From positions 34,979,245 through 35,043,244 of the forward strand of contig OY848917.1 in NCBI GenBank assembly GCA_963693285.1: a stretch of 64,000 bases of DNA, written 5' to 3'. Every line of letters begins with the position of its first letter. Within the stretch, counting starts at the first letter, position 1. The notes under the pieces are model-generated. The model was not told the DNA's origin and searched no databases. It saw only the letters and a list, made by a program, of their open reading frames with translations. The stretch is from Xestospongia muta. Taxonomy: Eukaryota > Porifera > Demospongiae > Haplosclerida > Petrosiidae. Below are positions 45,631-55,976 of this stretch, in pieces. The translations under genes and the position numbers were made by a program.

Positions 45631-45713
45631 TAGTAGCCATATGCAATGGGTGTGGTGGAATTAAAATAATGTGGGTGTGGTTCTAATTTTTGGCCCAGAC
45701 TAATGAAAGTATG

Positions 45714-45848
45714 TGTTTACACTGTAGGCCCAGATTAGCCTGGGTTAAAATGTTTGTCACCAACACTACAGTGTTTACACTTCATTTTATATCCTAGACC
45801 TGGCCTGGCTTTATTTTAACCTAGGCTAACTTTGCTAGTGTAAACAGG
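45714..45848. mobile_element. 135-bp MITE with 5-bp target-site duplication
   Basis: The ends are imperfect inverted repeats of about 35-40 bp: TGTTTACACT at 45714 against AGTGTAAACA ending at 45846, and internally GCCTGGGTTAAAAT against ATTTTAACCTAGGC. The flanks are GTATG at 45709-45713 and GTATG at 45849-45853, a direct 5-bp duplication. The right arm has two extra G. The element has no coding capacity. It interrupts the minus-strand gene at 45854-46820. Confidence 0.75.
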
Positions 45849-45853
45849 GTATG

Positions 45854-46820
45854 AGCTGTTCCATCTGGAACTTCATTAACAGAGAAAACAATATCATTGA
45901 TAGTCACTCCTTCTAACTTTTTCTGCTCTTTGGTTGTCCCATCAGTTTTGACTATGAAACCCATATTTTGTAACTATCACAACCTCACTGAGGAACCTTG
46001 AGATGCCACATAAACAGATGGATTAAAGCTCTTAATAACAGCATTAATGATATATGTAATCTTTGAAGGTGGAATTTCAGATGCTAACAAAGTCTAATAA
46101 AGTTTCCGTACAGTGGGAGAGTATCAACACATCACACTCTGCTGTCTTCTTACATGTGTAGAGACAAATTGAAGACAGTTAGTAATGGCCACAAAGCAAC
46201 TGTTCTCTGTCAGCAAAACTTCTGCAACAGCACAGTGTTCTTTTAAAAACATTGTGCCTTTTCTTGTGCAGAGTGTAGTTTTTTCTTTACAAAGCAAGTT
46301 GTTTGCTCAAATCACTAACTTTCGACATCAAATTCTCCGCACAATCAGTACATTCTTCTAAATCTTTTCTTGCAGCTCTTGTTTAAATGACTTATGGTCC
46401 ACTGCACATGTACAAAGTTTGTCAATGAATCTATATACGTAGTCAACATGCCATCCTGTACTTGATAAATTCTTGTTAATAGACATGTAAAATTTTCCGG
46501 TTGTGACTTTCATTAGAATTACTAGGTGTGTCACCACCACTCCTTTTTCTATTGTTCATTAATCTTTTGTACTGTGAAAAAAGCTCCTTTACTAAATGAG
46601 AGATTTAGTAACTATCACAAACACTTAACTTTTCCTCCTGACTGTGCATTTGGGTGTATAATCTCTGAAGTCACGCTTGACTGACTATCAGCTCACCCTG
46701 AAGTAATTTAAATTCTTCATCATTCAAAGAAGACAAAATATTCTTTAACAGGATGTCTTGGACTATCAAACTATTTATAGTAGAGTCAGTGATACCACTC
46801 TCTTTTTGGCTAGCTCTGAA
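45854..46820 (-). pseudogene. Helical protein of unknown function, interrupted by a MITE
   Basis: The minus strand reads SQKESGITDSTINSLIVQDI, L-L-K-N-I-L-S-S-L-N-D-E-E-F (about 46815-46690), a Gln/Glu-rich segment with a stop, SGGDTPSNSNESHNRKIL, CTDCAENLMSKVSDLSKQLA (about 46345), and MGFIVKTDGTTKEQKKLEGV with T-I-N-D-I-V-F-S-V-N-E-V-P-D-G-T-A-H-T (about 45965-45855), ending exactly at the MITE. Helix-rich and probably coiled-coil in the middle. I do not recognise the family. Several stops indicate decay. Confidence 0.45.
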
Positions 46821-47826
46821 TTTTTCATTCATTTAATAACAGCGTGGAAGCACGTGCGTACCCTGGAACTTTTGCAATAATAATATTCATATCAATCCTG
46901 CGCAAAATTAAAAAAATAGATAAATTTTTCATAATTTCCATTTTTAAAAAGAGAGTATGAAATAAACATTGAAAACTGAGAAGTAGTATTACATCAGCAT
47001 TGATATGATAATACATCAACGCATCAGCTTCCAGCAGGAAAATAGTTTAAGATCAACAAAATTATCCAACTAATTACTGTCATATTCCCTGTGTACTGCA
47101 GCTGACACAAAATGACGATTTTCCACTTGACAATCCAGATAAACTGGAATATTTTCACATTATTGACAAAAAGTCATCAAAACTTACTTCCAAAACCATT
47201 TTCTGGGGCGCCGTACTTTCCAAATAATTTGCCGTCAGTGGTGCTGTTCTGGAATGCTTTTCGAAGGCTAACAGCTAACTGCATTGAACACAAGGTTTTG
47301 ATGAGCTCAATAGTAGTACTTATTGTTTGTCAAGCCCTTAAACCTCAAAGTGCCACATGGTAATACCAATAATTGATTGCCAACGTGAAACATGCATGTT
47401 TATCATCTTCCATCGTTGAATTGTGCAACGTTTTCAAAGGTATTTCTTGACAAATCTGTTCTTTAATCTTCCTTTTTTTTCATGTATTACAGTTTTGAAT
47501 GGATATTTCATCACAATTGATGGTAAATCCAAACGCATTTGCTCTATTGTGTTTTCAGCCATTTTTATCATGACTGCTGTCACACATAATCTTACCACAC
47601 TTCAAAGAGACTTGTAAGATGTAGCTTCTACCACGGTATAAGTACCAAGAATCTTGCCTTTACCATTTCTGAAAGGTGAGTCACATGTGCATGTAGTGTT
47701 TTCATATGAACATACATAAACAATACATTGCAATTGCAATACATTAAAAATACATGACAGTACACATTATATTACAAGACATTACAATATATTATATTAT
47801 TCTATTACATTATGATTTATAATTAT
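46821..47826. other. No supported gene
   Basis: A minus-strand stretch at 47330-47180 (LAVSLRKAFQNSTTDGKLFG, then K-Y-G-A-P-E-N-G-F-G-S with a GTAAG donor) could be an exon. It may belong to the helical gene downstream on that strand. The remainder shows only short frames. Confidence 0.3.
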
Positions 47827-49387
47827 TTAGTTCATGATATTTTTAAAACATAAATCAACGTGAAGTGGAGGATTACTTTTACAAGTCTTACAATAGTAAA
47901 TTATGTCATGTCTCTGTCCTTTTGTTGGGTCATTACAAACTATACAACGTCTTCTGGTCTGTCCTCGTTCTATGTAATGTCTCCCCTGGAACCTCTCCTC
48001 TTGCCTGGTAGGTCGTATAAGACATCATCATACATCCCCTACAGGCAACTGTTCATAGAGGCCAACTACCATGCTACGGCGATAATCGGCATGTGACAAC
48101 GGCTTAGCCATGGTTTCTGAATAAATAATGTACGAATTCACAATTGCGACCTCCATCAACCAGAACATGAGCTTTTTTCACCACTTTACACTCCTTCTTT
48201 CAAAGGAGTAGTACTCTGAATATTAGTCTGCTGTATCAACTCCACCCATGCTCTGGTTGTACCTTTCAATAATCACAGGTTTCTCCCTGATTTCCCCCCT
48301 ACGGCCATTGACTCTTATCATTGTCGCCTGATGGACACTGGAGATCATAATAGTTGGCTTTCCCTTATCCCTCCAAGCCAAAACCATTTTTTTCCATCCC
48401 TCCAGGCCCTTTTTCTCCCTTGTTCATTTTGAATGACTTTGCTCTAACCACACTGGGTAGCTGGTGCCGACATTTATTCTGTGTTCCAGTATATCCAGTC
48501 CCTCTTCCCTCCAATTCATTTACCAATGGAACACTGGAATAAAGGCGGTCAGCATAGATATGATGACCCTGGACGCCTATATTTATTATAACAGACAGAA
48601 CTCCCTTCATCTCGTTAGCAGTCACTTTCCTCCACTTCCTCCATCGACTCTTGGGTGTCAACTTCCCAGCCCTATCCTTCTCAGCAATTGTTCTCTCTGC
48701 AAAAGTGTTTGTTCCATCAACCAACATTTGGACAATTGTGTCATCAAAGAACAGGCTGAAGAAGTCAAGTGGAATCGAAGTGGTTCTCAATGTCATTCTT
48801 GGTCCTGGCTGTTGGTGGTGTGTCCAATTATATGTCATTGATGGGTATCCAGGTGTTGTCAATGTTCTTGGTGTTCCATTGACGGCGTACAACTCCACTT
48901 CCCCTTCCACGACCTCTACCACGTATTAGACAACTTGTTCTACGAGTCCCATGACCCTGATCATGATCTATACGGTAATAATGAGAATTACCTATTCAGT
49001 TAGTATTTAGTATTTAGTAAGTATTGTTTTCAGTATTAACTTAGTTAGTTTTCTGCTTACCTCCAACTAATATTCGAGATCTACTATGTTCATCATCACT
49101 ACCTGTAATAGCAATAGTAAATTACAGTGTAAGAGAAACCATTATAAAATATTCTAGTTGTTCATGGATGTGACTTACGAGCAAGGTCAGGGTCATGGAC
49201 TGGCATACTATCATCACCACTTTCCTCATCACTTTCCACTGTTATAGAATTTTTTTAGAATTTTTTATATGTTTATAAGAATCATTGTTAACTTACCTTC
49301 ATCAAATAACTCTGAAAAATCAGAGAAATCATCATTGCTATCATCCATAATTTCCATAGCTTCCCCTACACATAACTTTTTCTTCAT
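47827..49387 (-). mobile_element. piggyBac transposase (5), four exons, near-complete
   Basis: Exon 1 runs from an ATG at 49387 (or the in-frame ATG at 49357) to 49297 and includes MEIMDDSNDDFSDFSELFDE; exon 2 is 49238-49179 (E-S-D-E-E-S-G-D-D-S); exon 3 is 49102-49061 (SDDEHSRSRILVG); exon 4 starts at 48967 with a GRGRGRG stretch. All three introns (58, 76 and 93 nt) are GT-AG and keep phase. A frame change near 48840 leads into PLDFFSLFFDD, VTANEMKGVLSVIINIGV, then a deletion to HHIYADRLYSSVPLVNELEG (third catalytic Asp), SSVHQATMIRVNGRRGE, YNQSMGGVDTAD, stops at 48225-48223 and 48180-48178, and a Cys-rich tail with R-C-I-V-C, Y-Y-C-K-T-C and L-C-F. The first two catalytic Asp blocks are deleted, so it is inactive. 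Confidence 0.9.
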
Positions 49388-49645
49388 TTTTCAAAAGTTG
49401 TTTATTGAATATTATTGCTATTGGAAACGAACCGTATATTTTAACTTGCCATCCAACTTCCTGTGGGCTGTGTTAGTAAATTTAAAGTTCCATAATCCTA
49501 CTAAGATGTGAGGTAAGTAAGTTGTGAGGACTTTAAGCTTCATAGCAGGTAGAAGAGAGGAAGGTAAGTACATTGACGTATATATGCATGTTTGGCGCTA
49601 CCGGGCAATGCAATGATCAACCCATAAATGTGTCTTTGGTGCTTT

Positions 49646-49654
49646 AAGGGTTAA
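49646..49654 (-). repeat. Candidate piggyBac (5) terminus
   Basis: Minus strand TTAACCCTT, about 260 bp upstream of the start codon of the four-exon transposase. A partner end was not found left of 47827. Confidence 0.5.
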
Positions 49655-50068
49655 CATTACATTTTTCACATGGGTTACTAGATTCTTAATGTTGCTCATG
49701 AGAGCACCTTGTATTCCTGAATTTTCAGACTTAACATATGCTTCTTCATATATATATTCTTCAACTTTGTCGTCAGGAAGAGACTGACTCATGTAACATT
49801 TTGTTAACTAACCCACTTAACCTGTACTCTTTAAGGTCATCCAATAAACTTATTGAACCTAACGAACTATGTGAGATTATCACATAATTATCAAATCATT
49901 ATTTATTTATTATATTGCATCTACCCTATTGAATGGTATAATAATGGTGACTTTGGTAATAGGCAATTTAATTTAGAGGTACCTATTGTTTTGTAGTGAG
50001 TGATGTCTCAAGGACTTTGTTACCATAAGTGTAAACTGACAGTGGGCAAGCCTATCAACATGATTCAC

Positions 50069-51300
50069 TTAAGGATTTAGTGAACATGAATGATTACCTG
50101 GGGACAAAACATCTTTAAAGCAGACATTACTTCTGGCACAGCATAATGTTTCTAGTAGAGATATTCTCCTTCTCTTTATCCCTAGATTAGATAATTCCAC
50201 CTGGGTCCCTTTACAATTCCTGGATCTGTATGTTCTATGTTCACTTTTTTCGTACCTCCGGTCATCCTTGTCAACAGAGACAACCTTGTCTACAAGACAG
50301 TCCCCCCAATCTTTAATTAGGGTTGTCCTAAGATTATCAATTATTTCCTTCTTTTCTTTTGGTGACATGAACTTATCACTGTCTTTTAGAATTGATCCTA
50401 CTTCCTTTGCTATGCCTTTTCTTGCCTGATCTGTTTACTTTTTGCATTTCTTTACAAAAGTCCCTTAGTGTTTTTGAAAGGTTTTGAGCTAGGTTGACTT
50501 CTTTGTTAATAGTACTTCCAATGGAATTCATGATTTGCTTCACCTTCATTTCCTGTTCTTTGATTTGCTGGTAAAGAATAGTTCTTACACTTTCAGGCAT
50601 GTCTAAACATTTTATAAATTAAAATAAATAATAATTTATTATTTAATAGTACCTTAAAATTTTCTCAGCTTCTGCGCATGCTCCAGTAGATATTTCTATA
50701 CAACCTAGACCTAATATAGGTGTACTGCCTTTACATTCTCTCACTAGCCGTTAATTAAGTAATATTTCTATTGAAATGAACATAATACAATTCACTTGTC
50801 AATTTCATTCATTATCTTTAGTCTGTCGAAAGGGGCCCTAATTAGGGATTCCTCTGTAGACACCTCAGATGAATAATTTACTGTTACAAAATAAGCCTAC
50901 ACAATATATAATTACAATTGACTTATTATTATTTTTGAACTGACAATAGAGGTCTGTGAAAGTACTTTGTGGAGAAATGAATCAACAAAGGTTTTAACTT
51001 TGTTTTCATTGCAGAGCTTAGGTGTGAGTACTTTGAGTTTCTTAGTTGCATCATTGACAAATTCTGGGTAGTAAGAAATACTTTACCTTTTACTCTTCTG
51101 TGTATGAACTGTGATGGAGTGTAAACTGAGAAGGGGAGTACTGGGTAGTCAGCTTCATGTCACAGTGATCTCAGGAAATTGTTCACCTAATGCATTTACT
51201 CCAGCTTTTGCATCACTGTACATTTCTTTAGCTGCTAAATATTTCTCTTTGGGTGCTGCAGCCATTTCTCTTGCAAATTTCTCAGCTTTTTTATATATTA
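50069..51300 (-). CDS. Helical, probably coiled-coil protein of unknown family
   Basis: Exons or fragments in minus-strand order: AEKFAREMAAAPKEKYLAAK and E-M-Y-S-D-A-K-A-G-V (about 51295-51150, then a stop); ATKKLKVLTPKLCNENKVKT and F-V-D-S-F-L-H-K-V-L (about 51055-50950); NYSSEVSTEESLIRAPFDRL (about 50880-50815); then MPESVRTILYQQIKEQEMKV through L-R-D-F-C-K-E-M-Q-K (50600-50440), a one-base shift, and GIAKEVGSILKDSDKFMSPK, EIIDNLRTTLIKDWGDCLVD and a basic stretch with GIKRRRISLLETLCC before a stop at 50069. It is Lys/Glu-rich and helical. No family is recognised. Its closeness to piggyBac (5) is probably chance. Confidence 0.45.
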
Positions 51301-51429
51301 TGTTTCCAGTTTACATTTTTTGTTTAGTACTATTTTTTTGGCTACTACACCTGTGTTGGGTGTATAATGTCCTTTTATGTTCTAGAATATACTTTCTGGA
51401 CCTAAAGTAAGGGAAGTGACATTCTTCTT

Positions 51430-51725
51430 TCTCTTTAGTATCTAGAAGAATACAGATTATTGGACACCATATTATATATACTTAGACCCAGAGCAACAGT
51501 AATGTATATTGGCAGACTAACTGTCATACTTGCTTTGTACTTGTACATGATGTAACATGTCGGTTAGTCTGCCTCTCTCTCTCCTGCCACTGTTTTACTC
51601 CTTCTAAAGAGTTTTGTATTGTAATGAACTCCTCCTGGTCTGCCATGATGCTAAGGTTCAAAAGAATATGATAAACTCATAGGTAACTTCTTTTGTGATA
51701 GTCCTTTAGTATCATTTAAAATTTA
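51430..51725. repeat. Family repeat, copy a
   Basis: Contains TATCTAGAAGAATACAGATT with a following TTATATATACTTA word, an imperfect hairpin (51513-51523 with 51561-51571), and CTCCTGGTCTGCCATGATG. These blocks recur at 53470-53570 and 53870-53980, and the first is shared distantly with 12255-12320 and 13365-13425 beside the Ser/Gly-rich genes. Confidence 0.7.
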
Positions 51726-52329
51726 CTGTCAGTTGGAAATACAGTGTAACCCACATAATTCGTTGCTGAGGGGAGAGTGCGATCCCTTTGAAATAGAAGG
51801 GTTTTTGAATGTATTAGATGCCATTTCAGTCAGAAAAATCTCTAGATCTCTCAAGATATGATACAATCGGTTGGAATCCTTGCTGTAACATTGTAGTGAG
51901 TAAGTCTGTATATCCTTAAATGCTGCAAATGCTTGGCAACAAACAAACAAGAAACCTAGCTAACTAGAAGAGACGCACGTGGCCTTCAGGAGAGCCCCGT
52001 ATATTACGTGACTGATTTCCGCGTATTTCCGTATACGCAACCAAACACGCTTCGAAAAGAGCGGTTTTTCCACCTACGAAATAACATACTGCATGATGGT
52101 AGGGAAATGACAACTGACTCTAAATAAGCAGAAATTCGCCGTAAGCGTTTTTGAATTATGTCGGTTACACTGTAGTATCTAAAATACAGTTTGTCTTAAA
52201 GATAAAAAGAAACAGTGATAATGCAATTGTTAAGTGGCCTATGCTCTTTTTATTCTCCTATCCCCACCCACACCTGAATAGATTTGAAAATTAAAAAGCA
52301 AGAAGATATAAATTCTATTACTACAATAG

Positions 52330-53160
52330 TGTTCAAGTTAATAACCTAAAGTCAAGAATTTTGTCTTGTAACGAGGTCTTCCTGGTCTGCCGTGATGACA
52401 AGGTTCAAAAATATGATAAACTCATAGATAATTTCTTTTGTCTCTGAAGACTAGCCAGGGCTGTGAGATGCTTCACAGTGTCTCCTAAGCCATCGCATGC
52501 TCCTTTACCATGAGATGTCGCACTAAAATGCCATTCAGCTTTCACACGAAAATCCAACTCATGGTGGCATAAGTTACTGAAATTATTTCTATTTTTATAT
52601 TGCAAGGCTGCTCCATCAGAGAAATACACTATCTACTTCAGTTGGAATGGTAGTGCTTCCTTAAGGAACATGATTAGCATCTTCTGAAAAAGATACACAG
52701 CTATGGTGTCATGCTTGAAAACTATGCATTAATTCTTCAAGACTCAGCACAAGGATTTCACTGGAATAATTCCCAGGCAACTGTACATCCCTTTTGTGGT
52801 TTATTACAATTATTCTCGAAAGAAACACCATATCAGCTTTGTCATGATATCTGATTGCCTCAAAGAAATCTGCTTATACATCAACTTCACTCCTTTTTTG
52901 GTTTGACTTGCATTCACTGAAGTATGAGGAGTGCTGAGCAAAAAGCCTACTCTCATCTCTGGATGCCTATCCTTAAATAATTGATATAGTTCCCTTAGAT
53001 TAGTCTGCCCTTCCTTCTTCCACTATTTTTCTCTTTCTGAACTCTTTGCAGCAGGATGTCAATTCTATCACTGAAATAGAATTCAGTCAAGAACTTTATT
53101 TTGTAACGAGCTCTTCCTGAAAAATATTGATATGGCATTGAAACTTTTTTGCATCTCTTT
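52330..53160 (-). mobile_element. 'SDGA' family transposon-associated protein, decayed
   Basis: Minus-strand order: FKDRHPEMRVGFLLS (about 52970), S-Q-T-K-K-G-V-K-L-M, HDTIAVYLFQKMLIMFLKEA (about 52720-52660), a stop, then YFSDGAALQYKNRNNFSNLC, HHELDFRVKAEWHFSATSHG and KGACDGLGDTVK (52629-52470). I recognise the Y-F-S-D-G-A-x-x-Q-Y-K-N-R ... A-E-W-H-F-x-A-T-S-H-G-K-G-x-C-D-G-x-G block from abundant uncharacterised proteins in cnidarians and arthropods. They are probably transposon-encoded, but I know no established biochemical role. Stops and frame changes make this copy non-functional. Confidence 0.7.
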
Positions 53161-53177
53161 CCAGTGCTTGGTAACAC

Positions 53178-53243
53178 ATGATGTTATTTTTGAGTCCATG
53201 AGTCAAGTGTATGATGTTATTTTTGAGTCCATGAGTCAAGTGT
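53178..53243. repeat. Exact 33-bp tandem duplication
   Basis: Two adjacent identical 33-bp units beginning ATGATGTTATTTTTGAGTCC. Because 33 is a multiple of three the duplication would keep a reading frame, but no frame is evident here. Confidence 0.95.
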
Positions 53244-53469
53244 ATGAACAAATATTCTGACTGAGTAGTGTTTTTTAAAAAGGGTTAACAAATGACCAAC
53301 TGCTTTTGCTGGTATACCAAAAATAGTGTCAGCTTTTGTATTTATTATATATTATGTTACCGGCTTACATTCTTTGTTTATACACCTATATTGGGTGTAG
53401 ATTATACTTTCTGGAACTAATTAGTAACAGGAAATGAAATTGCTTTTTGCCACCACCTCTGGGCTTTTT

Positions 53470-53990
53470 TCTCTTTGGTATCTAGAAGAATACAGATTAT
53501 TACACACTACATTATATATACTTAACCAGTAATATATCAGCAGACTGTCGTACTTGCTTCATATCTGTACATGAGTTTTATTCTGCCCTTCCTTCTTCTT
53601 CCACTATTTTCCTCTTTCTGAACTCTTTGCAAATGTAATATACACTCTGTTGAAAACGTTATTGATTTCTTGAACTACTTAGGTTGTAGGATATGAATTA
53701 TTTTTTCCTTAAGATTGGTTAGTAAGTCCAATATAACTTCACCCAAACATTTCAGTACAAATTTGATTATTAAGAGTATCTGATTCATATTAAATAAAGT
53801 GCAGCAGGATGTCAATTCTATAACTGAAATAGAATTCAAGTTTATAACCTAAAGTCAAGAACTTTGTTTTGTAACGAGCTCCTCCTGGTCTGCCATGATG
53901 GTAAGCTTCAAAAGAATATGATATACACATATAGGTAACTTCTTTTATGATATTCCTTTAGTATCATTTTAATTTTTTTTCAAGGATAAA
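53470..53990. repeat. Family repeat, copy b
   Basis: Repeats blocks of 51430-51725 (TATCTAGAAGAATACAGATT, the TATATATACTTA word, CTCCTGGTCTGCCATGATGG and CTTTAGTATCATTT), with an insertion of about 300 bp between them. A third partial match to the 3' block is at 52335-52440. The copy ends next to the piggyBac-like terminus at 53999. Confidence 0.7.
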
Positions 53991-54049
53991 TTTATCCTTT
54001 ATAACCCGTTGACATCTTTTCGTGGAACGACCAATGCTGTCCTAGGACA

Positions 54050-54410
54050 TCATGGAAATAAGGTTAAGAAATGCATGCATTGTCGCGTTATGTTTAGGTG
54101 ATTGACAGGTCTTAGTACATCGTTATTGCAAGCGAAAGCTCGTGTTCTATGTAAGCTGTCTTTATTTCCAGTCTCTACCAGTGCTACTCAGTTCCACTTA
54201 CCTGTTTTTTCTGCTATTTGGCTTGCCATTAGACCAGTACTTATCAGTCCTACTGTGTCTACTCATTTTTCCTATTGCTTACCTGTCTCACTATTGCTGT
54301 AGTGACCTTCTTGGAGTACTTTGTACGACTTCACAGGTGAGCAAAGTTAATGGTAGATATATAACTAATGTAAAGAAAAACGTATAAGTATTTAAAATGC
54401 ATATTTGCAG
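54050..54410. other. Left arm of the piggyBac-like shell
   Basis: Short plus-strand frames (MTGLSTSLLQAKARVLC, then a Ser/Thr-rich stretch) and no transposase motif on either strand. It could be the original 3' region of the element or part of the insert. Confidence 0.35.
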
Positions 54411-54943
54411 GATTCTCATAATGGCCAGGCAATATTCCAGAGATCACATGATTGAGTTTTTAAGATCTTACTGCGGGGACAATTGCTCTGATTCCTTTTG
54501 TAAGATGCCCCTCCCCCACGGCATATGGAGTGGGCACTAGCTCTACTACATGGGCTTTGCCTTTGATGATGTTGATCCGCCCAGTCCATTCCCGATCATC
54601 ATCAGAATACAACTCATGGGATGCTTTACAGGCCGATACAAAAGCATGGAAAACCTACCAAACCCAGGCCAAAGAGGCCCTAGAAGAGCTGCAAATAGAT
54701 TGGTCTGACTATAGACGTGTGTGTCTCCCTCACGTAACGTTTTTGTAGGAACTACCAGTGGTGCTTTCATGTGCATGCATGACGGCCAGCCCTTGTGCCA
54801 GGTGTGCTTGTAAAATGGCTTTGCCTAAACTGTCTTGCGGACTGGTACAGCCACCCCCGACAACAGGACCAAGACTAGAAAAATCATTACTGGTGAAAGC
54901 ATTTGCCAGCAGAAATGCCAGCATGATACACAAAAGAATTTAA
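54411..54943 (+). CDS. Coding-like, G+C-richer DNA of unknown family
   Basis: After a TTTGCAG acceptor, an ATG at 54421 opens MARQYSRDHMIEFLRSYCGD and continues to a stop at about 54538. An overlapping frame reads YNSWDALQADTKAWKTYQTQ, A-K-E-A-L-E-E-L-Q-I-D-W to a stop near 54746, and a third ends QPPPTTGPRLEKSLLVKAF at 54943. Codon use is richer in G+C than the surrounding host DNA by eye, as in the RPB2-like fragment beside it. On the minus strand one frame also looks protein-like (AHVVELVPTPYAVGEGHLTK), so the coding strand is not settled. Family unknown. Confidence 0.35.
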
Positions 54944-55000
54944 GTATTACGGGGAAATTCATGGTATACATATTACATGAACAAACATGATTACCATGTT

Positions 55001-55633
55001 TCATGGCTTCATTGCTCTAGCCCTTTGAAGCCATTCTATTGCCCATTCACCATGTTTGGCCAAGAAATACCCACCTGCTTCACTGAAATCTTTATGTAGG
55101 GCTTTGCAGGCCTCACGTGTTAAATTCCAGGTAAGACAGCGCTTGCTGCCTACCATTATTGGAATATGTGCCACCTGGAAAGCCGGTATGTTGACCCGCC
55201 TTTTTTCTTTCCGTCCATCTGTGTAATAAGCTGTGAGCATTACTTCCATAGCTAATGAGAGGGGCGCTGTGTAAGTACGCCCTGAGAGCCGGGCCTCATT
55301 AGGGTACAGGGGCACGATTTTGTGGACAGGGTACGTTGCGTATGTGGGGCTGCCCACATTGACATCGTAAAACTGTATCTCGATCTTGATTGATTTACGC
55401 ATGTGGTCTAACTCCGTCTGGTCCCAGTCGTCTTTAATGACATTGTTGATGTGGAAGAGATCTGTTAGGATCTGTGGTATGCTTTCATCAATCAGGCCGT
55501 TGAAAGCTTTTATGTTGTGACGTACAAGTCCTTCATGCAACACCATCGCCACGACTACCTGCATCATGTCATCCTCTGTTAAATCAGTATTGTTGACCTC
55601 GCCTATCGGCACCCTTTTGGCAATGATGTATTG
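55001..55633 (-). pseudogene. RPB2-like fragment (second-largest RNA polymerase subunit, N-terminal part)
   Basis: An open stretch of about 210 codons with no ATG start. Its order of motifs fits the protrusion and lobe of the second-largest subunit of multisubunit DNA-directed RNA polymerases: GLVRHNIKAFNGLID (about 55525), IKIEIQFYDVNVGSPTY (about 55380), LYPNEARLSGRTYTAPL (about 55300), HIPIMVGSKRCL (about 55160) and GGYFLAKHGEW (about 55060). In the family these are the helix with L-V-x-x-x-x-x-S/A-F-N, the P-x-E-A-R-L-x-x-x-T-Y strand, the I-P-I-M-x-x-S-K loop and the G-G-Y-F turn. The catalytic C-terminal two thirds are absent. Divergence from a normal Pol II subunit, G+C content and location in a transposon suggest a large-DNA-virus or plasmid-like source; that origin is inference. 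Confidence 0.72.
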
Positions 55634-55832
55634 TTAACTTGAGGTGTCTCTTCCTGCAAATAGGCGAGTCACTCTTCTTTGCAATAAATGAATGTTTTTT
55701 ACAAGTTTACTCTCGGGGTGCTCGGGATAACTTGGCTGGTATGGGGGACCTTAGCCTAGCCCATATGAAAAACCTGGCTGAGATTGCTTGGAAGTACTTC
55801 TATTATGGGGTGAATAATTATGTATCACTTAC
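55634..55832 (+). other. Coding-like stretch beside the RPB2-like fragment
   Basis: A plus-strand frame reads VYSRGARDNLAGMGDLSLAH and M-K-N-L-A-E-I-A-W-K-Y-F-Y-Y-G-V. It may be another piece of the foreign segment. It ends in the donor bases of the piggyBac leader exon on the other strand. Not recognised. Confidence 0.3.
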
Positions 55833-55976
55833 ATAATGAGTCCTTATTTCATTATCATCATCACTACTACTGTTTAAACCAAAATCTTCATCACTTCCTT
55901 CAAAGAAGAAGTCAAAATCTTCATCCTGTATTTGTTGGATGACTTCCTCAACGCTTATTCTCTTTGCACTACTCAT
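55833..55976 (-). mobile_element. piggyBac leader exon (6)
   Basis: From an ATG at 55976, 48 codons read MSSAKRISVEEVIQQIQDED, F-D-F-F-F-E-G-S-D-E-D-F-G and a Ser/Asp run, ending T-A-T directly before the donor GTAAGT (55832-55827). Acidic leaders with a first intron of this kind occur in the other piggyBac copies here. The next exon, which should carry the G-R-G or W-x-x-x motif, is not present. The foreign-looking DNA starts within what should be the intron. Confidence 0.7.

Noticed and set aside
48464..48929. Two long plus-strand frames
   Set aside because: They are antisense to the piggyBac (5) transposase and show no independent motif.
47830..49655. A complete piggyBac element with both TTAA ends
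   Set aside because: Only the right-hand TTAACCCTT candidate was found; no partner terminus is visible left of 47827.
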